Shown here one piece after another: positions 26,926-35,132 of a DNA stretch of 64,000 nt. This DNA comes from Phycisphaerae bacterium (lineage in GTDB: Bacteria > Planctomycetota > Phycisphaerae > UBA1845 > Fen-1342), in the NCBI GenBank assembly GCA_028277645.1, contig JANQFV010000031.1, positions 1 through 64,000 of the forward strand, given 5' to 3'. Every line of letters starts with the position of its first letter. Positions within the stretch are counted from its first letter, which is position 1. The position numbers and the translations under genes are program-made. The notes under the pieces are model-generated. The model saw only the letters and a list, made by a program, of their open reading frames with translations, was not told the DNA's origin and did no database searches.

Positions 26926-29900
26926 CTACTTTCTCCGCCATGCCAGGTGCAGGCCGACGAGCGTCACGGATAGCATCGCTGCAGCCACCAGCGGACAGAC
27001 GCCGCCCGTGGGAGCGGGGCGGGTCGGATCGTTAGGATCGGCCGAGTTTGGATCAGACGGCTCCGGCGACGTTGCAGCAGCAGCCGTCGTGAACGACCAG
27101 ATTGTGCCTTCGCCGACGACGCGTCCGCCGGCATTTGACGCGATGATCGTCCAGTAGTACTTGGTGTTCGGTTCGAGGCCATCGATGGGCCATTCGCTCT
27201 CGCTCGTTGATCCCAGTCGTGCGAAAGCCCTGTCACCCAGGTAGACGGTGTAGGACGTCGCACGAGCGGCATCAGACCAATCCAGCATGAAGTCGATCGG
27301 TACGCCGACCGCATCGATTGGTGGATAGACTGCGAGCGGGGCGTCGGGGGGCACCGGTTCGGGCGTTCTCGCGGCGGTTGTGAAGGTCCAGACCGGGCCG
27401 GCGCTGGTGCCGAAGTCGTTGACGGCTACGACTTGCCAGTGATACCGTTGGCCGTGCAGCAATGGCGGCGGCGGCCAACTAGTACCCGGTCGAATCGCCA
27501 CCAGCGGCGGGGCATCATTCGTGCCGAAGTAAATCCAGTACTCATCCGCATCGGCTGCCGGTGACCACTGCAACGTCGTGTTCACTACCACGTCCACGGC
27601 GTCGTCCGCCGGATTTGGATTGCTCGGCATGGCGGGATGGGAGCAAGCATTGACCGTCAACGGCGCCGTGGTGCTCACCACACTGCCGTACGCGTTGCTG
27701 ACCCGTACAGAATACGCACCGACATCGCTCAGTTCGATGGGATCGATCGTGAAGCAGTCCGCGTTCGGCGCACCAGGGATGGCAATGCCATCGCGTCGCC
27801 AGGTGAAGGTGAATGGCGGTGTGCCGCCCGCCAGTGTAACGCAGAACGTTGCGGCGTCACCGGCACAGACGGTCTTGGTAGTCGGATGATCAGCGATCGT
27901 AGGTGGTTGAGCGATGGTTAGCGTGGCGGTCGCACTGAAGATCGTACCGCAGGAGTTTGTCACAGCGACGGAGTAGTTGCCCGCGTCGGTGACGGCCGTC
28001 GACGGGATGGTGAGGCAGTCCGCGTCGGGCGCTCCCGAGATGGGCTGGCTGTTGTGATACCACGTGTAACTCGGCGGCGGCGTGCCGCCGGTCACGTCGA
28101 CGCAGAATGTAGCCGGGTCGCCGAGCACTACAGTTTGATCCTGTGGATCCTGGCCGATCTGCGGTGCCGATCCCAGCGTCAACGTCGCCGCGGCGCTCGT
28201 CGTGCTGCCGTACGCGTTCGAGACGCGCACGGAATACGCGCCGGCGTCTGCGGCATCCGTTGGATCGATTGTGTAGCACGCGTCGTCAGGCGCGCCCGCG
28301 ATCGGTGTGCCGTCGAGCAGCCACTCATACGTCAGCGGCGGCGTTCCGGTCAGGAGTGTGACGCAGAACGTGGCGACGTCGCCGGCGCAAACCGTCAGGT
28401 CGTCAGGATCGTTGGCGATGATTGGTGTCTGATCCACGGTGACGAGGGCCGCATCGCTCTCTACAGAGCCGCAGGCGTTACTGATCGCGACCGTATACGA
28501 GCCGGCGTCCGCCGGTGACATTGCCGCGATAGTGAAACACGCGTCGTCGGGCGCACCAGCGATTGGTGTTCCGTCGAATCGCCATTCGTACGTTAGCGGC
28601 GGCGAACCAGCCGCAAGCGTCACGCAGAGCGTGACGGGATCGCCCTCGGACACAGACTGGCTGGCCGGGTGTGTGTCAATTGCGGGCGGCTCTTTGACGG
28701 TCAGCGCAGCCGACGCACTGACCGGCGCCGCGCAGCCGTTGCTCACGGACACGCTGTACACGCCCGCGTCCGCAGCCGTCGCCGGGTCGATCGTGAAACA
28801 CGCGTCGTCCGGTGCTCCGGCGATCGGTACGCCATCCTTGGACCACGCGTACGAGAAGGGCGGCGTTCCGCCGGCGAGGGTGACGCAGAACGTGGCTGAT
28901 TCGCCGGCACAGATGGTCTGGTCGGCTGGAGGAACATCGATGACCGGCGCTTCGTCCGCCACTGTCAGTTCAGCCGTGGCACTGTAGGCCGTACCACAGC
29001 TATTCGTCACCGCTGCCCAGTATTCGCCCGCGTCAGTGGCGGACACCTGGTCGAAGACGTAGCAGGCGTCGTGCGGGGCTCCCGGCAGGATCGTGCCGTC
29101 ACGATACCACTCATAGGTAAACGGCGGGATTCCCGTGTTGACGCTGACGCAGAACGTGGCGCTGTCGCCTTCGCACACAGCATGGTCGGCGGGCTGGTCG
29201 AGCAGCGTGGGACCGATGGTCAACGTCGCTGGCGTGCTGGTGATCGTGCCGCAGCTTCCGGTCACACTGACGGTGTAATCGCCGGCGTCGAAGATTGTGA
29301 TGTCCTCGACCGTCAGCGAAGGGACGGTTGCGCCGAAAATGACTTGGCCGTCGTGGTGCCACTGGTACGTAAGCGCGCCGGGGCCGGTCGCGACGACATT
29401 GAACGTCACGTCATCACCTTCGCAGGCATCGGTCGACTGCGGCTGCGTGTCGATGATGGAACTCTCGCCGAGCGTAAGGCTGGCAGTGACACTCGTAATG
29501 GTGCCATGGTCATTGGTGACCGCCACGGAGTAGGCGGCAACATCATCAGGGCCGGCTGAGGGAATGGTGTACGACGCGGCCACCGCGCCGTCGATCACTG
29601 TGCCGTCTTTGTACCACTGGTAGCTCAGCGGCGCCGTGCCGGATGCCCAGACGGTGAAGGTGGCAGGGCCGCCTTCGCAGGGGGCCTGATCCTCGGGCTC
29701 GATGATGATGTACGGAGCCTGCGCGCTGGGGAGGCAGCCCCAGCGGGCGATGTGATTCGACGTATACGCGCCGCTGAGCGTGAAATCCCCGCCGCAGTAG
29801 AGTGCGTCGGCGGATGCTTCAGCGTTGTCCGGAAACGTGGCCAGCGCCCGGACCGTGTCGTTTACGCCGGAACCCAGAGGCAGCCAGACGCCGCCGCTCC

Positions 29901-30975
29901 AATGCGCGACACGCGCGGCAGGAAGTCCGCCGGCGGTGACGAACGTGCCGGCCGCGCACAGCCCCGGCAGCCCGGGGCCGGCGCCGTCTTCGTCGTACTC
30001 GAGCAATGCCCAGACGGTGCCGTCGACACCACTGCCGAGGGCGCTCCAGTTCGTTCCATCCCACAAAGCGACCGAGTTGGCGGGCACCGTGCCGGCTTGC
30101 GTGAAATTGCCGCCGACGCAGAGGGACGGGAGGCTGGGGCCGCCACCGTCAGCATCGAATACGGTAAGGCTGTACGCCGCACCGTCCAGGCCGACGTCGC
30201 CCGGTGACGAGCGTAGCGGCACCCACTGCACGCCGTCCCAGCGTGCGACATGGAACGTGAGGTTGAAGGCGGACGCGGTGAAGCCACCTGCGGCGTAGAG
30301 CGATGGCGTATTCGGGCCGGCGCCGTCGGCGTCGTATTCGATCAGATCGAAGACAAAGTCGTTGAACCCGGCACCGAGCGCGGACCAGCTCGTGCCATCC
30401 CACTGGGCCACGTGTGGGGCAATGACACCGTCGGCTGAGCCAAACAGACCACCGGCACAGAGTACGGCCGGCAAGGGACCAGCACCATCGGGATCGTGAA
30501 CCGCCAGCGCGTACGCAGGGTTACTAAGACCGAAGTCACCGACGCGTGACCAGGAGCTGCCGTCCCAGCGTGCGATGTTACTGACCGGCGTGCCGCCCGC
30601 GGCCGAAATGCTGCCAACGGCAAAGAGCGCCGGGTGCAGCGGCCCGTCGCCGTCCTCGTCAAACACCGCCAGATCGAAGACGGTGCCGGCTGTGAGGGAA
30701 CTGCCGAGCGGAGTGAACACGCGCCCATCCCAGCGGGCGATCTGGTTGGCGGCGAATCCGCCGGCCGCTGAAAATCCCCCGGCAAGATACAGCGCGGACG
30801 GATTCGGGCCGTCACCATCGTCGTCGAATACGGCGAACGCCTGGACGGTGTCGTTGACACCCGTGGGGAATTGATCCGACCAATCGAGCGTACAGGGCTG
30901 GGCGCGCAGGGCCGCCGTTGCGAGCGCCAAGATCGACAGCGCCACGGCGAGTGTACACCGGTGCGTAGTGTGCAT
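26926..30975 (-). CDS. Giant secreted protein: 7-repeat propeller, 8 Ig domains, 2 FN3-like, Cys-type C-terminal anchor
   Basis: The product is 1349 aa. TAGGAGGG precedes ATG 30975, and the signal peptide ends ALRAQ. Layout matches the paralog at 3167-7741: seven propeller repeats (about 27-410), Ig domains from residue 418, two FN3-like domains, a SPEPSDPNSADPNDP linker, PTGGVCP, one membrane segment and WRRK. It has eight Ig domains rather than ten. The last two Ig domains and the FN3 pair are the closest match to the paralog, so copy number changed in the middle of the rope. Three of its Ig domains have lost one cysteine, each time with the predicted partner lost in the adjacent domain. 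It is probably a surface fibre or adhesin. Confidence 0.88.
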   Translation of the reverse strand: MHTTHRCTLAVALSILALATAALRAQPCTLDWSDQFPTGVNDTVQAFAVFDDDGDGPNPSALYLAGGFSAAGGFAANQIARWDGRVFTPLGSSLTAGTVFDLAVFDEDGDGPLHPALFAVGSISAAGGTPVSNIARWDGSSWSRVGDFGLSNPAYALAVHDPDGAGPLPAVLCAGGLFGSADGVIAPHVAQWDGTSWSALGAGFNDFVFDLIEYDADGAGPNTPSLYAAGGFTASAFNLTFHVARWDGVQWVPLRSSPGDVGLDGAAYSLTVFDADGGGPSLPSLCVGGNFTQAGTVPANSVALWDGTNWSALGSGVDGTVWALLEYDEDGAGPGLPGLCAAGTFVTAGGLPAARVAHWSGGVWLPLGSGVNDTVRALATFPDNAEASADALYCGGDFTLSGAYTSNHIARWGCLPSAQAPYIIIEPEDQAPCEGGPATFTVWASGTAPLSYQWYKDGTVIDGAVAASYTIPSAGPDDVAAYSVAVTNDHGTITSVTASLTLGESSIIDTQPQSTDACEGDDVTFNVVATGPGALTYQWHHDGQVIFGATVPSLTVEDITIFDAGDYTVSVTGSCGTITSTPATLTIGPTLLDQPADHAVCEGDSATFCVSVNTGIPPFTYEWYRDGTILPGAPHDACYVFDQVSATDAGEYWAAVTNSCGTAYSATAELTVADEAPVIDVPPADQTICAGESATFCVTLAGGTPPFSYAWSKDGVPIAGAPDDACFTIDPATAADAGVYSVSVSNGCAAPVSASAALTVKEPPAIDTHPASQSVSEGDPVTLCVTLAAGSPPLTYEWRFDGTPIAGAPDDACFTIAAMSPADAGSYTVAISNACGSVESDAALVTVDQTPIIANDPDDLTVCAGDVATFCVTLLTGTPPLTYEWLLDGTPIAGAPDDACYTIDPTDAADAGAYSVRVSNAYGSTTSAAATLTLGSAPQIGQDPQDQTVVLGDPATFCVDVTGGTPPPSYTWYHNSQPISGAPDADCLTIPSTAVTDAGNYSVAVTNSCGTIFSATATLTIAQPPTIADHPTTKTVCAGDAATFCVTLAGGTPPFTFTWRRDGIAIPGAPNADCFTIDPIELSDVGAYSVRVSNAYGSVVSTTAPLTVNACSHPAMPSNPNPADDAVDVVVNTTLQWSPAADADEYWIYFGTNDAPPLVAIRPGTSWPPPPLLHGQRYHWQVVAVNDFGTSAGPVWTFTTAARTPEPVPPDAPLAVYPPIDAVGVPIDFMLDWSDAARATSYTVYLGDRAFARLGSTSESEWPIDGLEPNTKYYWTIIASNAGGRVVGEGTIWSFTTAAAATSPEPSDPNSADPNDPTRPAPTGGVCPLVAAAMLSVTLVGLHLAWRRK

Positions 30976-31065
30976 GTTGCCGCCCTCCTAATCGCGCGGC
31001 TCGGCCACTTGCGGGAGGTTGCCGGACACCGAATCGTGACCGGTTCCGAGGCTCCCGTAACCGGT

Positions 31066-31094
31066 ATCGTAACACTGCGCAAGTGTCCGTTCAA
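31066..31094 (-). promoter_or_regulatory. Predicted promoter of the third giant gene
   Basis: On the minus strand TTGAAC (31094-31089), a 17-bp spacer and TACGAT (31071-31066) run into ACCGGTTACGG. An inverted copy of the downstream element (ACCGGTTCCG at 31040-31049) makes an ACCGGTT/AACCGGT pair around 13 bp at the expected start site, a candidate operator. The UTR would be about 85 nt, shorter than in the two paralogs. A CCGATAA heptamer (31150-31156, minus strand) lies upstream. Confidence 0.6.
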
Positions 31095-31348
31095 CGAGAT
31101 TCGGACGGATGGATTCAATGTAAGTTGTTGTATATCAGTCGGATAGGTGTTATCGGCCGAGTCGGGCTGCAGTGCGAACGCTGCAACATAAATTACGGGA
31201 CGAAGCAGGACAGATGAGATGTTCCGGATCAAAAAAGGCAGGGCGGGACGTGTATGCCGCACGCCTCCTGTCACCTCTTGCGTGACGCGCGACCGACTGG
31301 TTGCTGAGGACGGCGATCACCCGCGCGTATCGTGCTGGAGGCAATCTG

Positions 31349-32848
31349 ATGCCAGTGAGTGTTGAGCGGATCGGTGTAGCCGGAGTGACAACCGCGTTCG
31401 TTGCGATGACGGCGGTACACCTACTGGCGCACGTTGCGGCGGTGGTCGTGGGGGTTCAGGAGAGTTCGCAGAGCGTACGGCTCACGTACGTGCTTGGAGC
31501 ATCGCTGGTGGCGATGCTGCCGGTCTGGCGCTACACGCGAGTGCGTATGAGCGGCCTGATCGGCGCCGCGGTGGGAGTGGCCGGAGCAATCATCCTCAAA
31601 CTCTGGAGCGGCGTGTTCGATGCGGACGCGGCCGCGCTGTTGGTAGTGACGCCGACCGCGTTCGCTACAGAACGTTGGCTTGCAGACTGGCTGCCGGAAA
31701 CACTCGATGGAACACTGCGTCGCCGGCCGTTGCGCAGCGGATTGTGGGGGACGATGGGGCTGGTCGCGGTGGTGCAGATTGCCCGACTTAGCACCTACAT
31801 CGCGGACCCAAACTTCAACTGGTGGCTGACGACCGATCATCCGTTCTGGGCGCGGCACGCGTGCATGACGGCTTACGTCTATGGAGCCGAACTACAAATG
31901 CGCGGCGAACTGAACCTGTATCACGCCGAGCACTACCCAGGCCTGTGCCGTGAAGCCGAGCCGCACACGTGCGTAGCCGGCCTGACGGTCGAGGATCCGT
32001 ACCAGTATCCGCCGCAGTTCCTGCTGCTGCCGCGCCTAGCGTTGGCGTTGACGCACGACTTCGAGACGATTCAGATCACGTGGTTTGTGATTCAGGTGTT
32101 GGGCTTCGCTGCCGCGGGGTTGATGCTCGCGCGGCGGGTCGGCGGCGCTGCAGGAGCGACCATCACGTTGCTCATGCCGCTGGTATATGCCTCGATACCG
32201 GCGTTGTACAATTTCCAATATGGGCAGTTTCACCTGCCGACGATCGTGCTGGCGGTCCTGGGAATGCTCGCGGTCGAGAGTCGGCGGAACGTCTTGGGCG
32301 GTGGACTGCTCGCGGCGGCGATTCTGGCAAAGATCTTCCCGGCGTTCCTGATCGTGCCGTTGGTGCTGCGTGGGCGCTGGAAAGCGGTCGGTTGGACCGT
32401 CGCGTTCGGCTGCGGGATTACACTGCTGGCACTCGTAGTATTGGGGCCGACGCCGTTCGAAGCGTTCTGGCATTACCACCTGCCGCGTTTGCAGAGCGGG
32501 GCGGCGTTCGCATTCGAAGATGCGTGGCCCGGGTCGTGATTGTCGCCAACCTCGCGCCGGCAGCGTTTGTCCGGAAGCTCGAACTGCTCAGGTTGATGTC
32601 GGGCCACGAAGGTGCGGCGCGCGTGGTCGGACTACGTGCCGGCCAGCAGTGTGTGGCTGCTGACGCTGATGGCGTTCGAGGCACGCACAGGCTGGCGGTG
32701 GGCGATCTGGTTGTCGCTCACAAGTTCGGCCGCGCTGATGTTGTTGAATGGTTGGGTGCTGGGGCGATCGGTTCGGTGGCCGCGGACCGCAGATCGTGCT
32801 ATCAGTGCGACGGTGCTCTCTGATGCGCGCAACGGTAACGTCGCCTAG
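31349..32848 (+). pseudogene. GT87/DUF2029-type polyprenol-mannosyltransferase, interrupted by two compensating frameshifts
   Basis: GGAGG lies 7 bases before ATG 31349. The intact part (396 codons, to the stop at 32537-32539) is a polytopic membrane protein with a luminal loop (residues about 150-235, DPYQYPPQFLLLPRLAL). It also has YGQFHLPTIVLAVLG and AKIFPAFLIVPL, typical of GT87. At about 32520 the frame shifts. Protein-like sequence (VVIVANLAPAAFVRKLELL) continues in another frame, then returns to the original frame near 32615 (WSDYVPASSVWLLTLMAFEA) and ends at 32848. The 1500-bp span equals 499 codons plus stop, a normal family length. The net frame is restored, so this may be a recent double indel or sequencing errors. 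Confidence 0.7.
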
Positions 32849-32897
32849 GTCGAATTTGCAGGTCAGTCTCTTCGTACGAAGGCGGTTAGAGTGCGCG

Positions 32898-33188
32898 CTA
32901 CGTGCGTGGTTGGGTCACACTGTAGTGGCGTCCGCTAGGTCCGCAAGCTGCTCGATGGGTGGTAGCGTCGCTGGGCTTAGCTAGGCGTTTAGGAGGGCGA
33001 TTTGCTCGCTGGAATCGCAGGTGATGACTTGGGCTTTCTTTCGGGGTGGGTGATGAGCACCTCGTTCGTGCCGGGGAGGGCGACCTGTCAGGTGCTGGAA
33101 CGAGGTCTTCCGCCGGCCGTCCACATTCCGGGCAACGAGGTGTGACCAGACCACGCAGGTCGTAGCCGCAGGCTAGACAGATCGGCAC
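32898..33188 (-). CDS. Short zinc-ribbon protein
   Basis: The product is 96 aa from GTG 33188, with no clear SD. The first 25 residues (CLACGYDLRG, then CPECGRP) form a C-x2-C...C-x2-C ribbon of a type very common at the start of Planctomycetota membrane proteins. The rest is Arg/Pro/Ser-rich with no membrane segment. It may be a truncated relic whose 3' part has decayed, or a small zinc-binding protein. Confidence 0.45.
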   Translation of the reverse strand: MPICLACGYDLRGLVTPRCPECGRPAEDLVPAPDRSPSPARTRCSSPTPKESPSHHLRFQRANRPPKRLAKPSDATTHRAACGPSGRHYSVTQPRT

Positions 33189-33298
33189 GCTGCGCGCGGT
33201 GGCGCCGGCGTGCGGAAACGCCTATAATTGCGACAGGTGTAGGGACGCAGCACAGTATCCGCCTTCCATGCTACTGACGTGATCAAGGAGACTGGCAT

Positions 33299-33802
33299 AT
33301 GACCGTTATGGATGTAATCCGCAGGTCGCTCGAAACCGGGGCCGAATGGGCTCGTGGCGTTGCCGAGGACATGAAGGACGCGCCACTTACGTCGCCCACG
33401 CCGAAGGGCGGTAATCATCCGCTGTGGGTGCTTGGCCATCTCGCGTTTGCGGAGGGCGCGTTGTCGGGGATGATCAATGGCAGGCCAAATCTGTACGAGA
33501 AATGGCGGCCGCTGTTCGACATGGGCACCGAGCCGACGACGAACGCCGCCGATTATCCACCTTATGAAGAGGTCTTGACCGCGTTCACGCAGGCGCGCGA
33601 AGCGACCTTACGCTTGCTTGACGAGCTCGGGGATGCGGGGCTCGACCAGAAGCCGTCAGCGGTACCGGAGGAAGCGGCCGGCAACGAGCACTTTCAATCG
33701 AACGGTAGGCTGCTGCTGCTAATCGCGATGCACCAGGCCTCGCACCTGGGGCAGATTGCCGATGCACGCCGAGCCGCGGGGCGTAAGCCGTTGTTCGCCT
33801 AA
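33299..33802 (+). CDS. DinB-family protein
   Basis: The product is 167 aa, with AAGGAG 8 bases before ATG 33299. The four-helix DinB/YfiT-like pattern is visible: an N-terminal helix (DVIRRSLETGAEWARGVAED), NHPLWVLGHLAFAEG with a metal-type His, and a late MHQASHLGQIADARR helix with the second His pair. DinB proteins are metal-binding, often thiol-dependent transferases or stress proteins of unknown substrate. It is cytoplasmic and appears monocistronic. Only the family assignment is secure. Confidence 0.85.
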   Translation: MTVMDVIRRSLETGAEWARGVAEDMKDAPLTSPTPKGGNHPLWVLGHLAFAEGALSGMINGRPNLYEKWRPLFDMGTEPTTNAADYPPYEEVLTAFTQAREATLRLLDELGDAGLDQKPSAVPEEAAGNEHFQSNGRLLLLIAMHQASHLGQIADARRAAGRKPLFA

Positions 33803-33829
33803 CGCGTCCGCGCTGTGTGGCCGGGCGGG

Positions 33830-34336
33830 CTAGTTAGCCGGTGGTGGCAGGTCGCTGTTGGCGGTCAGCCGGGCGATTCTCCATTCGCCGGTGGGTTGCT
33901 GTCTGAGGATGAAGACGGACTTGCCGGTGTCGGTGAGGGTTTCGCCGCCGGCCTTCGGCGTGGCAGTGATTGTGTACGTATGCCAGTAGTACGCCCAGTC
34001 TCCGGCTATGGCGTAGTCGATCATCTCGCCGCCGCCCTCGACAGCGAATTCGTTCAAGACGGCCGTGTAGATCTCACGGATCGCGTCCTTGCCGCGAATG
34101 GCGGGCTGATTCTGCGGAAGCAGCGCCGGGTCATCGTCGCCGTAGAGGTTGACGAGCGCATTCGCGTCGCCAGCGATCCAAGCGTGTCGCCAATCTTCAG
34201 CAAGCTGTTTGATAGCCGTGACGTCTGCGGCTTGTTGCCGCGCTTCCGTGTTGGCGCCACGATGCTCCGCGACGTTGCAGCCGCACACGACCAGCAGAAA
34301 GGGGGTAGAAACGAGCAGCGGAATGAGCGTGTTCAT
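33830..34336 (-). CDS. NTF2-like (SnoaL/DUF4440) lipoprotein
   Basis: The product is 168 aa. ATG 34336 is chosen because GAGGAGG precedes it and it gives a lipoprotein signal (MNTLIPLLVSTPFLLVVCGC). The frame is open further upstream but lacks an SD. The mature domain carries AGDANALVNLYGDDDPALLP, IRGKDAIREIY, YYWHTYTITATPK and WRIARLTANS, the standard DUF4440 layout. Such proteins bind small ligands or act as envelope accessory proteins. It converges on the DinB gene with a 27-bp gap. Confidence 0.85.
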   Translation of the reverse strand: MNTLIPLLVSTPFLLVVCGCNVAEHRGANTEARQQAADVTAIKQLAEDWRHAWIAGDANALVNLYGDDDPALLPQNQPAIRGKDAIREIYTAVLNEFAVEGGGEMIDYAIAGDWAYYWHTYTITATPKAGGETLTDTGKSVFILRQQPTGEWRIARLTANSDLPPPAN

Positions 34337-34462
34337 GGGTGGCCTCCTCGGATGCGGATTATCACACGCCGTCGGAATGAAACAAGCAGGCGACGATCCG
34401 ACCGGCATTGGCCTGAAGTGACCGCCCGCGGCGTGTTGGCGTGTCATGGCTGCACAAATGTC

Positions 34463-34492
34463 TTGATCTTTGGCGCTCCGTTGGCATAATGA
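34463..34492 (+). promoter_or_regulatory. Possible promoter of the rbfA-like/rtcB operon
   Basis: TTGATC (34463-34468), an 18-bp spacer and TAATGA (34487-34492) lie 220 bp before the RbfA-like gene and 45 bp before the putative leader peptide. Confidence 0.35.
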
Positions 34493-34537
34493 AATGAGCG
34501 CGTGCAGACGGACTGCGACGCAGAAAGGAGGTTGTCC

Positions 34538-34597
34538 GTGCGTATCGTTGCGATGACGTGTTGCGTGGAGCCTTCTTGCGCAATCAGCGGTCGCTGA
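34538..34597 (+). CDS. Putative 19-aa leader peptide
   Basis: AAAGGAGG (34524-34531), the strongest SD in the area, sits 6 bases before GTG 34538. The frame encodes 19 residues (MRIVAMTCCVEPSCAISGR) and stops at 34595. A hairpin (AATCAGC/GCTGATT, 34582-34599) covers its last codons and stop, followed by a CT-rich stretch (CCTCTTCTTC), and a second hairpin (GGCTG/CAGCC) lies about 15 bp on. This is the layout of a translation-sensing attenuator upstream of the rbfA-like/rtcB genes. There is no homology support. Confidence 0.35.
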   Translation: MRIVAMTCCVEPSCAISGR

Positions 34598-34712
34598 TTC
34601 CTCTTCTTCGGCCGGCTGGGCGCAGCCAGGCTCCTTCCTTCTGAATCTCTCGTTGAGTTCAAGACCCCACTGATGGTGGCGCTCTGCGCGCTACCCTGAT
34701 CAGGGAGCTTAT

Positions 34713-35132
34713 ATGACTTCGCACAAGCGAAAAGAATATGTGCTGCGCGCACCGTGCGCGCAGCTTCATCCGGATGATGGTGTCAACCCGCGCGACGATA
34801 AGCGGCGTGACGCCGAATTCATGCAGACTACGGATCGCAAAACTCGACAGCTCTGCAAACAAGTAGGACAAGCCGTTCAACTCGCGCTGGTGACGCTGCC
34901 TGGGGCTGATGAGATGCTGGGCGTCTTCGTACGTGAGGTTGTGCCCGCGCCGAACGCCGGGCGGCTGCGGGTCGTGATCGCCACGCAGAATGCACGGCTA
35001 CAGCCGGTGTTGACGGAGATGGTTCAGTACCACGCGGCGCGTCTGCGGGGCGAAGTGGCTGCGGCGATCTCACGCCGCCGAACGCCGGAACTGACTTTCG
35101 ACGTCATCGTGGAAGGAGGAGGTCGTGACTGA
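34713..35132 (+). CDS. RbfA-like protein coupled to RtcB
   Basis: The product is 139 aa, with GGGAG 5 bases before ATG 34713. From residue 43 it follows the RbfA (KH-like) pattern: RKTRQLCKQVGQAVQLAL, LGVFVREVVPAPNAGRLRVV, LTEMVQYHAARLRGEVAAAI, and the end RRRTPELTFDVIVE. An extra basic N-terminal segment (about 40 residues, with HPDDGVNPRDDKR) is not in housekeeping RbfA. RbfA binds the 30S subunit near 16S helices 44 and 45. The last 8 bases overlap the RtcB gene, whose SD (GGAGGAGG) is inside this gene, so the two are co-translated. A role in targeting RtcB to damaged rRNA is inference. It lacks a GGQ motif, so it is not the release factor PrfH. Confidence 0.7.
   Translation: MTSHKRKEYVLRAPCAQLHPDDGVNPRDDKRRDAEFMQTTDRKTRQLCKQVGQAVQLALVTLPGADEMLGVFVREVVPAPNAGRLRVVIATQNARLQPVLTEMVQYHAARLRGEVAAAISRRRTPELTFDVIVEGGGRD

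Noticed and set aside
3167..30975. CRISPR or short tandem DNA repeats in the giant genes
   Set aside because: The repetition is at the protein-domain level (about 88 residues) with diverged DNA; no short direct-repeat and spacer array was found anywhere in the window.
31969..32823. Separate gene overlapping the GT87 gene
   Set aside because: Only about 32525-32615 of this frame is protein-like, and it continues the GT87 sequence; the rest is a shadow.
34713..35132. PrfH, the usual RtcB2 partner
   Set aside because: The protein is too short and has no GGQ-type motif; its pattern is RbfA-like.
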